From the NCBI GenBank assembly GCA_905182485.1, contig CAJJBO010000034.1:1-49556 (forward strand): DNA of 49,556 bases. The letters are read 5' to 3'. A program made the position numbers and the translations under genes. The stretch comes from an uncultured Luminiphilus sp. GTDB taxonomy: Bacteria; Pseudomonadota; Gammaproteobacteria; Pseudomonadales; Halieaceae. Shown here one piece after another: positions 33,066 through 40,264 of this stretch (its first letter is position 1; each line of letters begins with the position of its first letter). Under the pieces are notes generated by a model. The model searched no databases, was not told where the DNA came from, and saw only the letters and a program-made list of their open reading frames with translations.

Positions 33066-34170
33066 TTACTCAGCGTCGACATACCGCGCGTCACGGTCCG
33101 ACTGGTATTCATAGCGGCCATCGTCGTTAAGCCGGCGACTGATATTACCGCGATGCCATAGATAGTTCAGATGCGCGACGGTTTCACCGGTTGCCATTTG
33201 TAGTTCTCCGTCCTGTATCTCTCGGCCAAACAAGCAGATAAAGCAATCTGGCAATATCTTGGGTTCCATGAGCAAGTCATAGAGCTTTCGCCAGAGCGAG
33301 TCGATGGCTATCGATAATCTGGTTCAGCCGCACGCGAACCCCGGTGAAGGGCGCCTGGTGTGCGGGGAGCACGAGCAAATCTTCCGGCAACATGCCCAGT
33401 AGCCGCGTGCTGGAGGCTAACCACGCTTCTAAGGGGTTACCGTCGGGTTCGGTCGGAAAAACCGACACGTTGGGCGTGATGCGGGGCAGGATTTGGTCGC
33501 CTGCGATGACCAGCTGCAGTGCTGGACAGTAAAGGCACGCATGCTCTGGTGAATGGCCTTCACCTACGACGATTTGCCAATAACGACCCCCAATGGCCAA
33601 TGTTTGTCGATCAGTGAGTCGCTGGTAGTTATGAGGAAGCGGTGTCGTAAACTGTCCGAAGCCACCGAAGCGATCCCTATAATTGTCGAGTTGACTCGTC
33701 GAAAAGCCCGCTCGGTGATAGAACGAAATGGCGGCGGGTGGTGCCTGTTCTCCGGTGTAACCCATAATCAGGCTGCCGGTCAGGAACTCGGCCTGCGTCA
33801 TATACAGGTCACAAGCAAAGCGTTCACATAACCATCCGGCGAGTCCAATGTGATCAGGATGCATATGCGTGCAAATCACACGCTTCACAGGCTTGTCGCC
33901 CATAAAACCGTTAAATAATGACTCCCAATGGGCCTTTGCTGTCTCTAAGTTGAGACAGGTATCGACAATCGTCCACCCATCGCCATCTTCTAGCAGCCAT
34001 AAGTTGATATGGTTGAGTGGTCCCGGCATGGTAAATCGTAGCCACCATACGCCAGGCGCCACTTCGAAAGGGACCTCTTCGGGATGCTCAAGCCGACCCC
34101 AAGGGTAGGTGAGGCCACGGTACTGTTCTTCCACACGTTTCAGGGGCAACGGTCCTTCATTACTCAACAC
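33066..34170 (-). pseudogene. MBL-fold metallo-hydrolase with winged-helix C terminus, frameshifted
   Basis: The frame from 34170 encodes a 297-residue metallo-beta-lactamase fold protein with zinc motif THMHPDHIGLAG, VVGEGHSPEHACLY, and VIAGDQILP. It stops at 33277 after DSHRLALAKAL. The next frame carries on with YDLLMEPKILPDCFICLFG and ETVAHLNYLWHRG, the winged-helix C-terminal domain normally fused to this family. One base appears to be missing near 33280. Reconstructed length is about 368 residues. The second part has no ribosome site of its own, so a frameshift in one gene is more likely than two genes. Relatives hydrolyse thioesters or lactones. The frameshift may be a sequence error. 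Confidence 0.78.
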
Positions 34171-34342
34171 GGAAAGCAGAAGTGTGCGCGTCAGCGCCCG
34201 CGGTGTCTACTCGTCCTCTCCCCATAGGGTTACAGACAAGGACAGTTCTCAATGTGATACTGCTCTGCCGCTCAGCCTGTATCGGTGCATGACGATGGAA
34301 TGGCGGGCCAGTCTTTTAGCACTGAATCCTGGAGGATCTTCG

Positions 34343-35722
34343 ATGTCAGCAAAGCTCGATACGCAAGCGCTTAAAAAATTAGATCAAGCGCACCACCTGC
34401 ATCCCTTCACTGATTTTGCAGACTATGCCCGCCATGGGGGGCGCATAGTGAGTCGCGCTGAGCACATTTATATTTTCGATTCTGATGGCAATAAAATTCT
34501 CGATGGTATGTCGGGGTTGTGGTGCTGCAACTTGGGCTATTCTCAGCAGCGTATTAAAGATGCGGTTGCTGCTCAGCTGGCAGAATTGCCTTTTTACAAT
34601 AACTTTTTCAGGTGCTCCAATCAGCCCGCTACGGAGTTGGCAGCGCGACTCTGCGAGGTAACGCCGGACCGGTTTCAACGCGTGTTTTTTACGAACTCGG
34701 GATCGGAGGCGAATGACACTCAAATTAAATTTGTCCATCGGTATTTTGATTTATTGGGCAAGCCGGAAAAGAAGCTCATTATCAGCCGCCACAACGCCTA
34801 CCACGGCAGCACCATTGGCGCGTCTTCCTTAGGCGGCATGTCTGCGATGCATCAGCAGACGATGGGCCTGGACTATATCCATCACATACAGCAGCCGCAT
34901 TGGTTTGAGGAGGGTGCTGATCTTGATCCTGAAGAGTTTGGTGTCCTGGCTGCGAAAGCATTAGAAACGGCGATTGATGAGCTAGGTGAGGATCGGGTTG
35001 CCGCCTTCATCGCAGAGCCTGTTCAAGGAGCTGGTGGTGTGATTGTGCCGCCTGAATCTTACTGGCCAGAGGTAAAGCGCATTTTGGATGAGCGGGACAT
35101 ATTGCTGATTTCAGACGAGGTGATCTGTGGTTTCGGGCGCACTGGGCGATGGTTTGGTTTTGAAACCTATGGGATAGAGCCGGATCTCGTGACCTTTGCG
35201 AAAGCGGTCACTAACGGGTATATGCCGCTTGGGGGCTGCCTCGTCAGCGACAAGATTGCTGACGTGCTGTTGTCAGGCGGCGGTGAATTCGCTCACGGTT
35301 TGACGTATTCCGGGCATCCAGCGTCTTGCGCGGCGGGATTGGCGACCCTCGATATTCTTGAGGAGACGCAAATTATTGAGCGGGGTGTGGTTGAGCTGGC
35401 ACCCTATTTTGCCAATCGGTTGATGGAGTTGGTTGATCATCCGATCGTGGGTCAGGTGCGAGTGAAAGGCTTATTCGCAGGCGTTGAACTGGTGCGTGAC
35501 AAAGCCTCCAGAGAGCGATTAGCACCTGCTTCTGCGGCCGCCGTGTACTGCCGTGATACTGCGATCACACAGGGGCTTATGGTGCGGCAAACCGGCGATG
35601 CCATGATCATGGCGCCACCGTTTGTCACCGAGCGATCTGAGATCGACTTTTTAGTGGATCAGCTGGCGATTGCATTGGATAAGACCGCCCAACATTATGG
35701 TGTGACGGCAACACCCGTTTGA
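34343..35722 (+). CDS. Class III aminotransferase (omega-amino acid:pyruvate type)
   Basis: A 459-residue PLP-dependent transaminase. PLP-phosphate loop TNSGSEANDTQ (117-127), cofactor aspartate D258 in ISDEVICGFGRTG, and Schiff-base lysine K287 in VTFAKAVTNGYMPLGG. The N-terminal LHPFTDFADYARHGGRI is typical of the omega-amino-acid--pyruvate and putrescine/beta-alanine aminotransferase group. The ATG at 34343 has GGAGG 9-13 nt upstream, and the earlier in-frame extension overlaps the MBL gene. The 172-nt gap before it, divergent from the MBL gene, has no other gene. Substrate not determined. Confidence 0.92.
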   Translation: MSAKLDTQALKKLDQAHHLHPFTDFADYARHGGRIVSRAEHIYIFDSDGNKILDGMSGLWCCNLGYSQQRIKDAVAAQLAELPFYNNFFRCSNQPATELAARLCEVTPDRFQRVFFTNSGSEANDTQIKFVHRYFDLLGKPEKKLIISRHNAYHGSTIGASSLGGMSAMHQQTMGLDYIHHIQQPHWFEEGADLDPEEFGVLAAKALETAIDELGEDRVAAFIAEPVQGAGGVIVPPESYWPEVKRILDERDILLISDEVICGFGRTGRWFGFETYGIEPDLVTFAKAVTNGYMPLGGCLVSDKIADVLLSGGGEFAHGLTYSGHPASCAAGLATLDILEETQIIERGVVELAPYFANRLMELVDHPIVGQVRVKGLFAGVELVRDKASRERLAPASAAAVYCRDTAITQGLMVRQTGDAMIMAPPFVTERSEIDFLVDQLAIALDKTAQHYGVTATPV

Positions 35723-35756
35723 TCTGTCCCGGACAGTGCCTCGTAAAACCAGACCT

Positions 35757-36257
35757 ATGAGATGGGTTGATAAAATTTGGTTTAACGCGCTGTGGTTCCA
35801 AGCGACTTGGTTCTGTTGTGTCATTGGCAGAGATTCGTGGGTTCCGATCGCGCTACTGTCAGTCGGGCTTCATTTTGTTTTGGTGAAGGATCGGTTGAAC
35901 GAGTTGCGGTGTCTGTTCCCCGTCGCTTTGGTGGGCATCAGCGTCGATGTGCTGTTAACGCTAGCTGGCGTGTTTGTTTTTCCTGAGTATTGGCTTGTCC
36001 CCTTGTGGCTGGTTATTTTATGGTGGGTCTTCGCGGCGGCGCTTTACCGTAGTTTTGCCAAAATAGGACAATCTATGTGGTTAGCCGCGCTACTGGGCAG
36101 TATTGCCGTCCCCTTTAATTATCTTGTTGGCGCTGGGTTGGGAGCGGTCTCATTGCCATTGGGTGAGATGGTGACCGCCGGTCTGCTGGCGTTGGTTTGG
36201 GCGGCGCTTTTGCCTGCTCTCTTTTGGATTTCACATCGTATGAGACCGACAACATGA
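35757..36257 (+). CDS. DUF2878 membrane protein
   Basis: A 166-residue inner-membrane protein with about five membrane helices. The opening WFNALWFQATWFCCVIG is the hallmark of DUF2878. The family has no proven function; in marine gammaproteobacteria it often occurs with chalcone-isomerase-like, cyclopropane fatty-acid synthase and DUF1365 genes linked to lipid modification, but here only the chalcone-isomerase-like partner is present. Start: ATG 35757 is used; a GTG seven codons earlier is equally open and neither has a good ribosome site. ATGA overlap with the next gene. Confidence 0.8.
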   Translation: MRWVDKIWFNALWFQATWFCCVIGRDSWVPIALLSVGLHFVLVKDRLNELRCLFPVALVGISVDVLLTLAGVFVFPEYWLVPLWLVILWWVFAAALYRSFAKIGQSMWLAALLGSIAVPFNYLVGAGLGAVSLPLGEMVTAGLLALVWAALLPALFWISHRMRPTT

Positions 36258-36826
36258 AGGTGATAGCTCGTTCTTATCTCGCCGCTGCGTTCATGCTGAC
36301 AGCACTAGGGTTAGGCGCTGCGTTACCCGCCCAGTCTGCTGAGCGAACAACCCTATCGGTCGCAGAGCCGTCGGTGACACAACCTGACGCACTTGCCCTA
36401 CAGGCATGGCCGACAGTGGGGCAAGCGCGCCTCAAAATATTGTTTTGGAATGTTTACGACTCTGTCTTATCGACTCCGAGTGGCACTTGGGACGATGCGG
36501 GGCCTTATCAATTAGCATTGACTTACTTGCGTGATATTCCGGCACAGCAGTTGGTTGATGAAACCGAAAAGGCTTGGCGCGATCAAGGCCGGAGTCATCC
36601 CGACGAAAATCAGTGGCTTCAAAGCTTGTTGTCGTTGTGGCCCGATGTGACCGAGGGCGATACGCTGGTGTTGGCGGTCGACGCAGCGGGCAATAATGCT
36701 TTCTGGTTGAATAACAGCGCCCTTGGCAGCATTGATCATCCGGATTTTGCGGCCTTTTTTGGCGGTATTTGGCTTGATGAAGATTCACCACGACCGGCAT
36801 TGCGTGCCAAGTTGGTAGGCCAGTAA
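36254..36826 (+). CDS. Chalcone isomerase-like exported protein
   Basis: A 190-residue protein with a signal peptide (FMLTALGLGAALPAQSAE). The chalcone_isomerase-like fold pattern is visible: WPTVGQARLKILFWNVYDSV, then LALTYLRDIPAQQLVDETEK, and FWLNNSALGSIDHPDFAAFFGGIWL. Bacterial members of this family are periplasmic and are not expected to act on flavonoids; a lipid-binding role is likely. The ATG overlaps the stop of DUF2878, so the two are coupled and probably work together. Convergent with the LuxR-type regulator. Confidence 0.82.
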   Translation: MKVIARSYLAAAFMLTALGLGAALPAQSAERTTLSVAEPSVTQPDALALQAWPTVGQARLKILFWNVYDSVLSTPSGTWDDAGPYQLALTYLRDIPAQQLVDETEKAWRDQGRSHPDENQWLQSLLSLWPDVTEGDTLVLAVDAAGNNAFWLNNSALGSIDHPDFAAFFGGIWLDEDSPRPALRAKLVGQ

Positions 36827-36836
36827 TAAAACTCTG

Positions 36837-37664
36837 TTAGGGCTGCTGACTGTGATACGACAGCAGCGGATCTTCTTCATGCGTTCCGGTATGGCAAGCG
36901 ATGGCGTCGACAAATAAATAAAATAATTCCGCCTGTGAAGAGATATCGAGCTTGGCATAGGCATGCTTGCGATGCAGTTTAATGGTCTCGGTCGATATTT
37001 GAAGTTTTTCTGCAATGAGCCGGGTGCTGTGCCCCAACAACACCAGCTCGATCACTTCCCGTTCACGACGCGTGAGCACTGAAGCCCCGAAGGCGCTCAG
37101 TGCGACCTGTAAGCGCTGGCGCAAACCTGTCTGACTCGCCGCGGGTGGCACTGCGTCATGCCAGTGTCGACGGACTAACGCGTCTACGACGGGGAAAACG
37201 GCCTGTAACAAGTTGATCTGTCGTTTTGAGAATGTTCGACTGCCGTCTGTCATACCAAACGCCAGGTTGACTAAACCATCGGTTAGTTTGATCAGCAGAC
37301 CACATTCGTCTTGAAAGCCGCAGTCCTGATACCAAGTACGATAGTACTCACTTTCTTTGAAGCCTTTGGGAGACAGCGTCTTCAGTTGAAAGACGCCAAA
37401 CCGTCCGTCGATCGTGGCAGCGCGATAAAAGGGGTCTAACAAAAACGGGCCCGTGACATAACGGTCGAGTGTGGTTTTACCTCGCCGCGGCGGAAGCGTG
37501 TATTCGATGATCGGGACGCCGGTATCTCGATAGCGGATGAGCGACGAGTCATCTGCTCCGACCCATTCCTGAATGCCGACGCTTAAGACCTCAGCGAACT
37601 CGGGTTCGTTGAGGTGAGAGACGGCATCGGTCATGACGCGGGAGAAGTGGGTTAGCAGATTCAT
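36837..37664 (-). CDS. LuxR-family transcriptional regulator
   Basis: A 275-residue regulator. The C-terminal LuxR/GerE helix-turn-helix starts near residue 195 with LTRREREVIELVLLGHSTRL and continues as IAEKLQISTETIKLHRKHAY. The N-terminal 180 residues look like a GAF/PAS-type sensor (GFQDECGLLIKLTDGLVNLA) with no receiver domain and no clear autoinducer-binding signature. It lies divergent from the GST-like gene, with a perfect palindrome between the two start codons that may be its own site. Confidence 0.88.
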   Translation of the reverse strand: MNLLTHFSRVMTDAVSHLNEPEFAEVLSVGIQEWVGADDSSLIRYRDTGVPIIEYTLPPRRGKTTLDRYVTGPFLLDPFYRAATIDGRFGVFQLKTLSPKGFKESEYYRTWYQDCGFQDECGLLIKLTDGLVNLAFGMTDGSRTFSKRQINLLQAVFPVVDALVRRHWHDAVPPAASQTGLRQRLQVALSAFGASVLTRREREVIELVLLGHSTRLIAEKLQISTETIKLHRKHAYAKLDISSQAELFYLFVDAIACHTGTHEEDPLLSYHSQQP

Positions 37665-37721
37665 TCACGAAGCTTAGCCGCATTGCGCCTCTCGGCCCAG
37701 CGGGTTTTGTCTGCCACATAG

Positions 37722-37735
37722 CGTCAAGCTTGACG
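37722..37735. promoter_or_regulatory. 14-bp perfect palindrome between luxR-type and GST genes
   Basis: CGTCAAGCTTGACG, fully symmetric, lies 58 nt upstream of the regulator start and 52 nt upstream of the GST start. Good operator candidate for the adjacent LuxR-family protein. The rest of the 122-nt gap shows no further feature. Confidence 0.42.
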
Positions 37736-37786
37736 TCCGACTGAACACCGCTCAGTGTGCCACGAAGACGCAAAGAGGCATCAGCG

Positions 37787-38719
37787 ATGACCGCAACCCA
37801 TTTAGTTTTGCACCAATACGATATTTCTCCTTTTTCTCAGAAAGCGCAAAAGATGATGGGTTTGAAAGGCCTCGCCTGGCAAAGCATTGAAATGCCGCTG
37901 ATTGCGCCAAAGCCTGATGTCGAGGCCTTAACCGGGGGTTATCGCGGGACGCCAGTATTGCAACGGGGTGCCGATGTCTATGTCGACAACTGGATGATTG
38001 CCCGCGCGTTAGATGATTTTGATCCGACACTACCGAGGCTCAATAGTCAGGGTGCGTTGCAGGCAGCAGCTGGCTATGCATGGAGTGAGCGGTTTTTTAC
38101 CCCGCTATTACATACCGCCTTCGCGACTTACAAGAACCAGTGGGATGACGATTTTCGCGCCGATCGTCAGCAGGTGTTCCCTGCCGTTGATTTCAATACG
38201 CTGTCGGTCGTTGATCCAGAGCGCCAAAGCCAGGTGCGCGCCTTTGTGAGCACGATTGCAGCGCAATTAACCCGCGGCGGTGCGTTTCTAAACGGTGACC
38301 ATCCCGATGGCTGGGATGTGCATGTTTGGGGCATGTGTTGGATGGTTCACAGCGCTTTGCCTGATTTGGTCCCAGTGATCGATGCTTTTCCTGTCGTGGC
38401 GAATTGGTATCAGCAGATGACAGATTTAGGCGTGGGGGAGCGAGCAGACGTCACGATAGACGTGGCGTGGAATCAGTTGAGCGAGGGGCAAATGGCACCG
38501 CTGCCCGACACGCCCCTGGACGAGCCATTGCGGGGTTGGCTCGGTCAGCAGGTGGTGGTCGGAACGGGATCAGCTGATCGGGGTGCCTCTGCGGGCAGAT
38601 TGTTAGCCGTTGATGCGGAGCAGGTCGTGATCGCCACCGAGCCACGCCAAGGTGCTAGCGCGCAGGTATGGTTTCCGCGCTTTGGTTATGCCCTTCGCTT
38701 AGCCAGCCAGTCGGCGTGA
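37787..38719 (+). CDS. Glutathione S-transferase-like protein
   Basis: A 310-residue protein. The N-terminal thioredoxin-like domain starts LVLHQYDISPFSQKAQKMMG, with the SPFSQKA active-site segment of omega/beta-type GSTs, and has GTPVLQRGADVYVDNWMI as the glutathione gamma-glutamyl site. A helical C-terminal domain follows to about residue 225. The last 75 residues form an extra domain (GWLGQQVVVGTGSADRGASA) not seen in ordinary GSTs. ATG 37787 with GAGG upstream is chosen over an in-frame upstream start. The reaction is unknown. Confidence 0.82.
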   Translation: MTATHLVLHQYDISPFSQKAQKMMGLKGLAWQSIEMPLIAPKPDVEALTGGYRGTPVLQRGADVYVDNWMIARALDDFDPTLPRLNSQGALQAAAGYAWSERFFTPLLHTAFATYKNQWDDDFRADRQQVFPAVDFNTLSVVDPERQSQVRAFVSTIAAQLTRGGAFLNGDHPDGWDVHVWGMCWMVHSALPDLVPVIDAFPVVANWYQQMTDLGVGERADVTIDVAWNQLSEGQMAPLPDTPLDEPLRGWLGQQVVVGTGSADRGASAGRLLAVDAEQVVIATEPRQGASAQVWFPRFGYALRLASQSA

Positions 38720-38732
38720 TTATCCTTAGGGA

Positions 38733-40001
38733 CTAACTGACCTCTACAAGGTCCAATGTGGCCTGATACAGAGGCTCTGCCCCGGTTTCGTTGACAATAA
38801 AGACGTTTTCCATGTGCGAGGGGCCCAGTGCACTGCCGAAGTAAAGGCAGTCGATGCTGATCACCATGCCCGCCTCGACTACGAACCCGCCCTGAGCACC
38901 ATGGAGCCCTGTGCCTGGATATCTGACCGGGCTTTCGAGCGGGACCAGACCCACCGAATGAGCCACCACCAGCAATTTTTCCGCCGGATCAAGGTACCCA
39001 GCCGCAGCGATATCCTGGAACTTGCAGATCTCTGCCGTATTGACCCCGGGCCTCAGGCGCCCGCTAATCGTCTCAAAGATTTCTCGCACGGCGGCGTACT
39101 GATCACGGTAAGGCTGCGATGCGGGCCCAATATGGGCGGTGCGATTAATGTCGATCCAGAAGTTTTTATAACGCCCCTGGGTTTCGAGAATCACAATCTC
39201 ACCCCCTTGAAACGGACGGCTGACGGGTGTGCGAAAGAGGTCGGGTCTGAAGACCAGGTCATAGGCACCACCAAATAGCATGGGGCTGCCTGGCAGAGGG
39301 TCTACATCGTGATCAATCATAAAGTGCGCCACGGATTTTTCGACTGCGGCCCATGTCGTCCCGATGCCCAGCTGCGAGATGGTGTAGGCCATGATGCCAT
39401 CGGCAATGTGACCACTCTCCTTAAGGGTAGCGATCTCATCTGACGTTTTAATCACCCGTGCGCCGAACATCGTATCCAGCGCATCTCCGGTGGACTGGCC
39501 GGTTAACGCCTCGACGTGGGCGGCTACTCGTAGATCATCGAATAACACCCGATCATTTTCTGAGAGGTGTCGGGACAAAGTCGCCGCGATGGCCTGAATA
39601 ATATCTGGTTGGCATTGGCCCTCGACCTGTTTCATCGCCCGCTCGAGCTCTACCAGCAGGTCATCAGGGAGCGCGAGGTGCGCATCTTCGGCACGGGCCG
39701 TTGAGCAGAAGTTCAGCATATCGAAGGTCGCGATGCGCTCTAAATGGACCGGATGGCCACCACGCTCCGAAACAATCAGAGAGATAATGCTGGCCTCGGG
39801 TAAAATCAGCACGACGGGTAGCGCCATATCGGTCGGGATAAATAACGCCGCGATGGGCTCCACCAGATGCCACCCGTCCATCACCGAGCTAAAGCCCGAG
39901 GCATAGAAAATATTATCTTGAGTGCTTAACAGCACCCCCGCAGCGCCTGCCGACGCCAGTTGGGCTCGGATTTTTATGATTTTCTCGGCGTGCATAGTCA
40001 T
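38733..40001 (-). CDS. M24-fold (creatinase/Xaa-Pro peptidase-like) protein with altered metal site
   Basis: A 422-residue protein with the two-domain creatinase/aminopeptidase-P layout: a creatinase-N domain (about 10-150) and a pita-bread domain (about 190-415). The usual metal ligands are only partly kept. Where the first aspartate is expected (LIDAG) the sequence is VILETQGRYKNFWIDINRT, so the first D is lost and the second (WIDINRT) is present. The histidine (VVAHSVGL) and a final glutamate (SHMENVFIV) are present, but TIEPG is replaced by SIDCLYF. It may be a hydrolase with a different metal site or a non-metal creatinase-like enzyme. It converges with the GST-like gene (13 nt). Confidence 0.82.
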   Translation of the reverse strand: MTMHAEKIIKIRAQLASAGAAGVLLSTQDNIFYASGFSSVMDGWHLVEPIAALFIPTDMALPVVLILPEASIISLIVSERGGHPVHLERIATFDMLNFCSTARAEDAHLALPDDLLVELERAMKQVEGQCQPDIIQAIAATLSRHLSENDRVLFDDLRVAAHVEALTGQSTGDALDTMFGARVIKTSDEIATLKESGHIADGIMAYTISQLGIGTTWAAVEKSVAHFMIDHDVDPLPGSPMLFGGAYDLVFRPDLFRTPVSRPFQGGEIVILETQGRYKNFWIDINRTAHIGPASQPYRDQYAAVREIFETISGRLRPGVNTAEICKFQDIAAAGYLDPAEKLLVVAHSVGLVPLESPVRYPGTGLHGAQGGFVVEAGMVISIDCLYFGSALGPSHMENVFIVNETGAEPLYQATLDLVEVS

Positions 40002-40064
40002 CTCGCTCTTTTGAACTTGTGAAAAAGCATGCGCTTCCTCACGAATACATTACTTTAATAGCTT

Positions 40065-40078
40065 ATTACGTAGGTAAT
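40065..40078. promoter_or_regulatory. Inverted repeat in the gap before the TonB receptor
   Basis: ATTAC-GTAG-GTAAT, 5-bp arms. It lies in the 263-nt AT-rich gap (40002-40264) between the leftward M24-fold gene and the receptor. No gene is supported in this gap; a 66-codon GTG-start frame at 40019-40219 has no family signal. Confidence 0.25.
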
Positions 40079-40239
40079 CTGTTTTGGTCGCCATTACTCA
40101 GTAGCGGCGCCATTTCACGCCGCTTGTCTGGACCCGCTTTTAGCAGTACCCTCAATACTTGCTGGTGTTCAGCAAGCTGGAAAGATAAGCATAAAGAGCG
40201 CTTGCCTCATTATTATTGACTAGAAATTAATAAATAAAA

Positions 40240-40264
40240 AAAGAGGCTAAATTATAACCTCTTT
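40240..40264 (+). promoter_or_regulatory. AT-rich hairpin overlapping a ribosome-site-like AAAGAGG
   Basis: AAAGAGG (40240-40246) pairs with CCTCTTT (40258-40264). The left arm looks like the only Shine-Dalgarno sequence upstream of the receptor gene, so the hairpin could mask it. Local composition is far richer in A and T than anywhere else in the window. Confidence 0.35.

Noticed and set aside
40019-40219. A 66-codon GTG-start frame between the M24-fold gene and the receptor
   Set aside because: No ribosome site, no family pattern, odd composition; sits in a regulatory gap.
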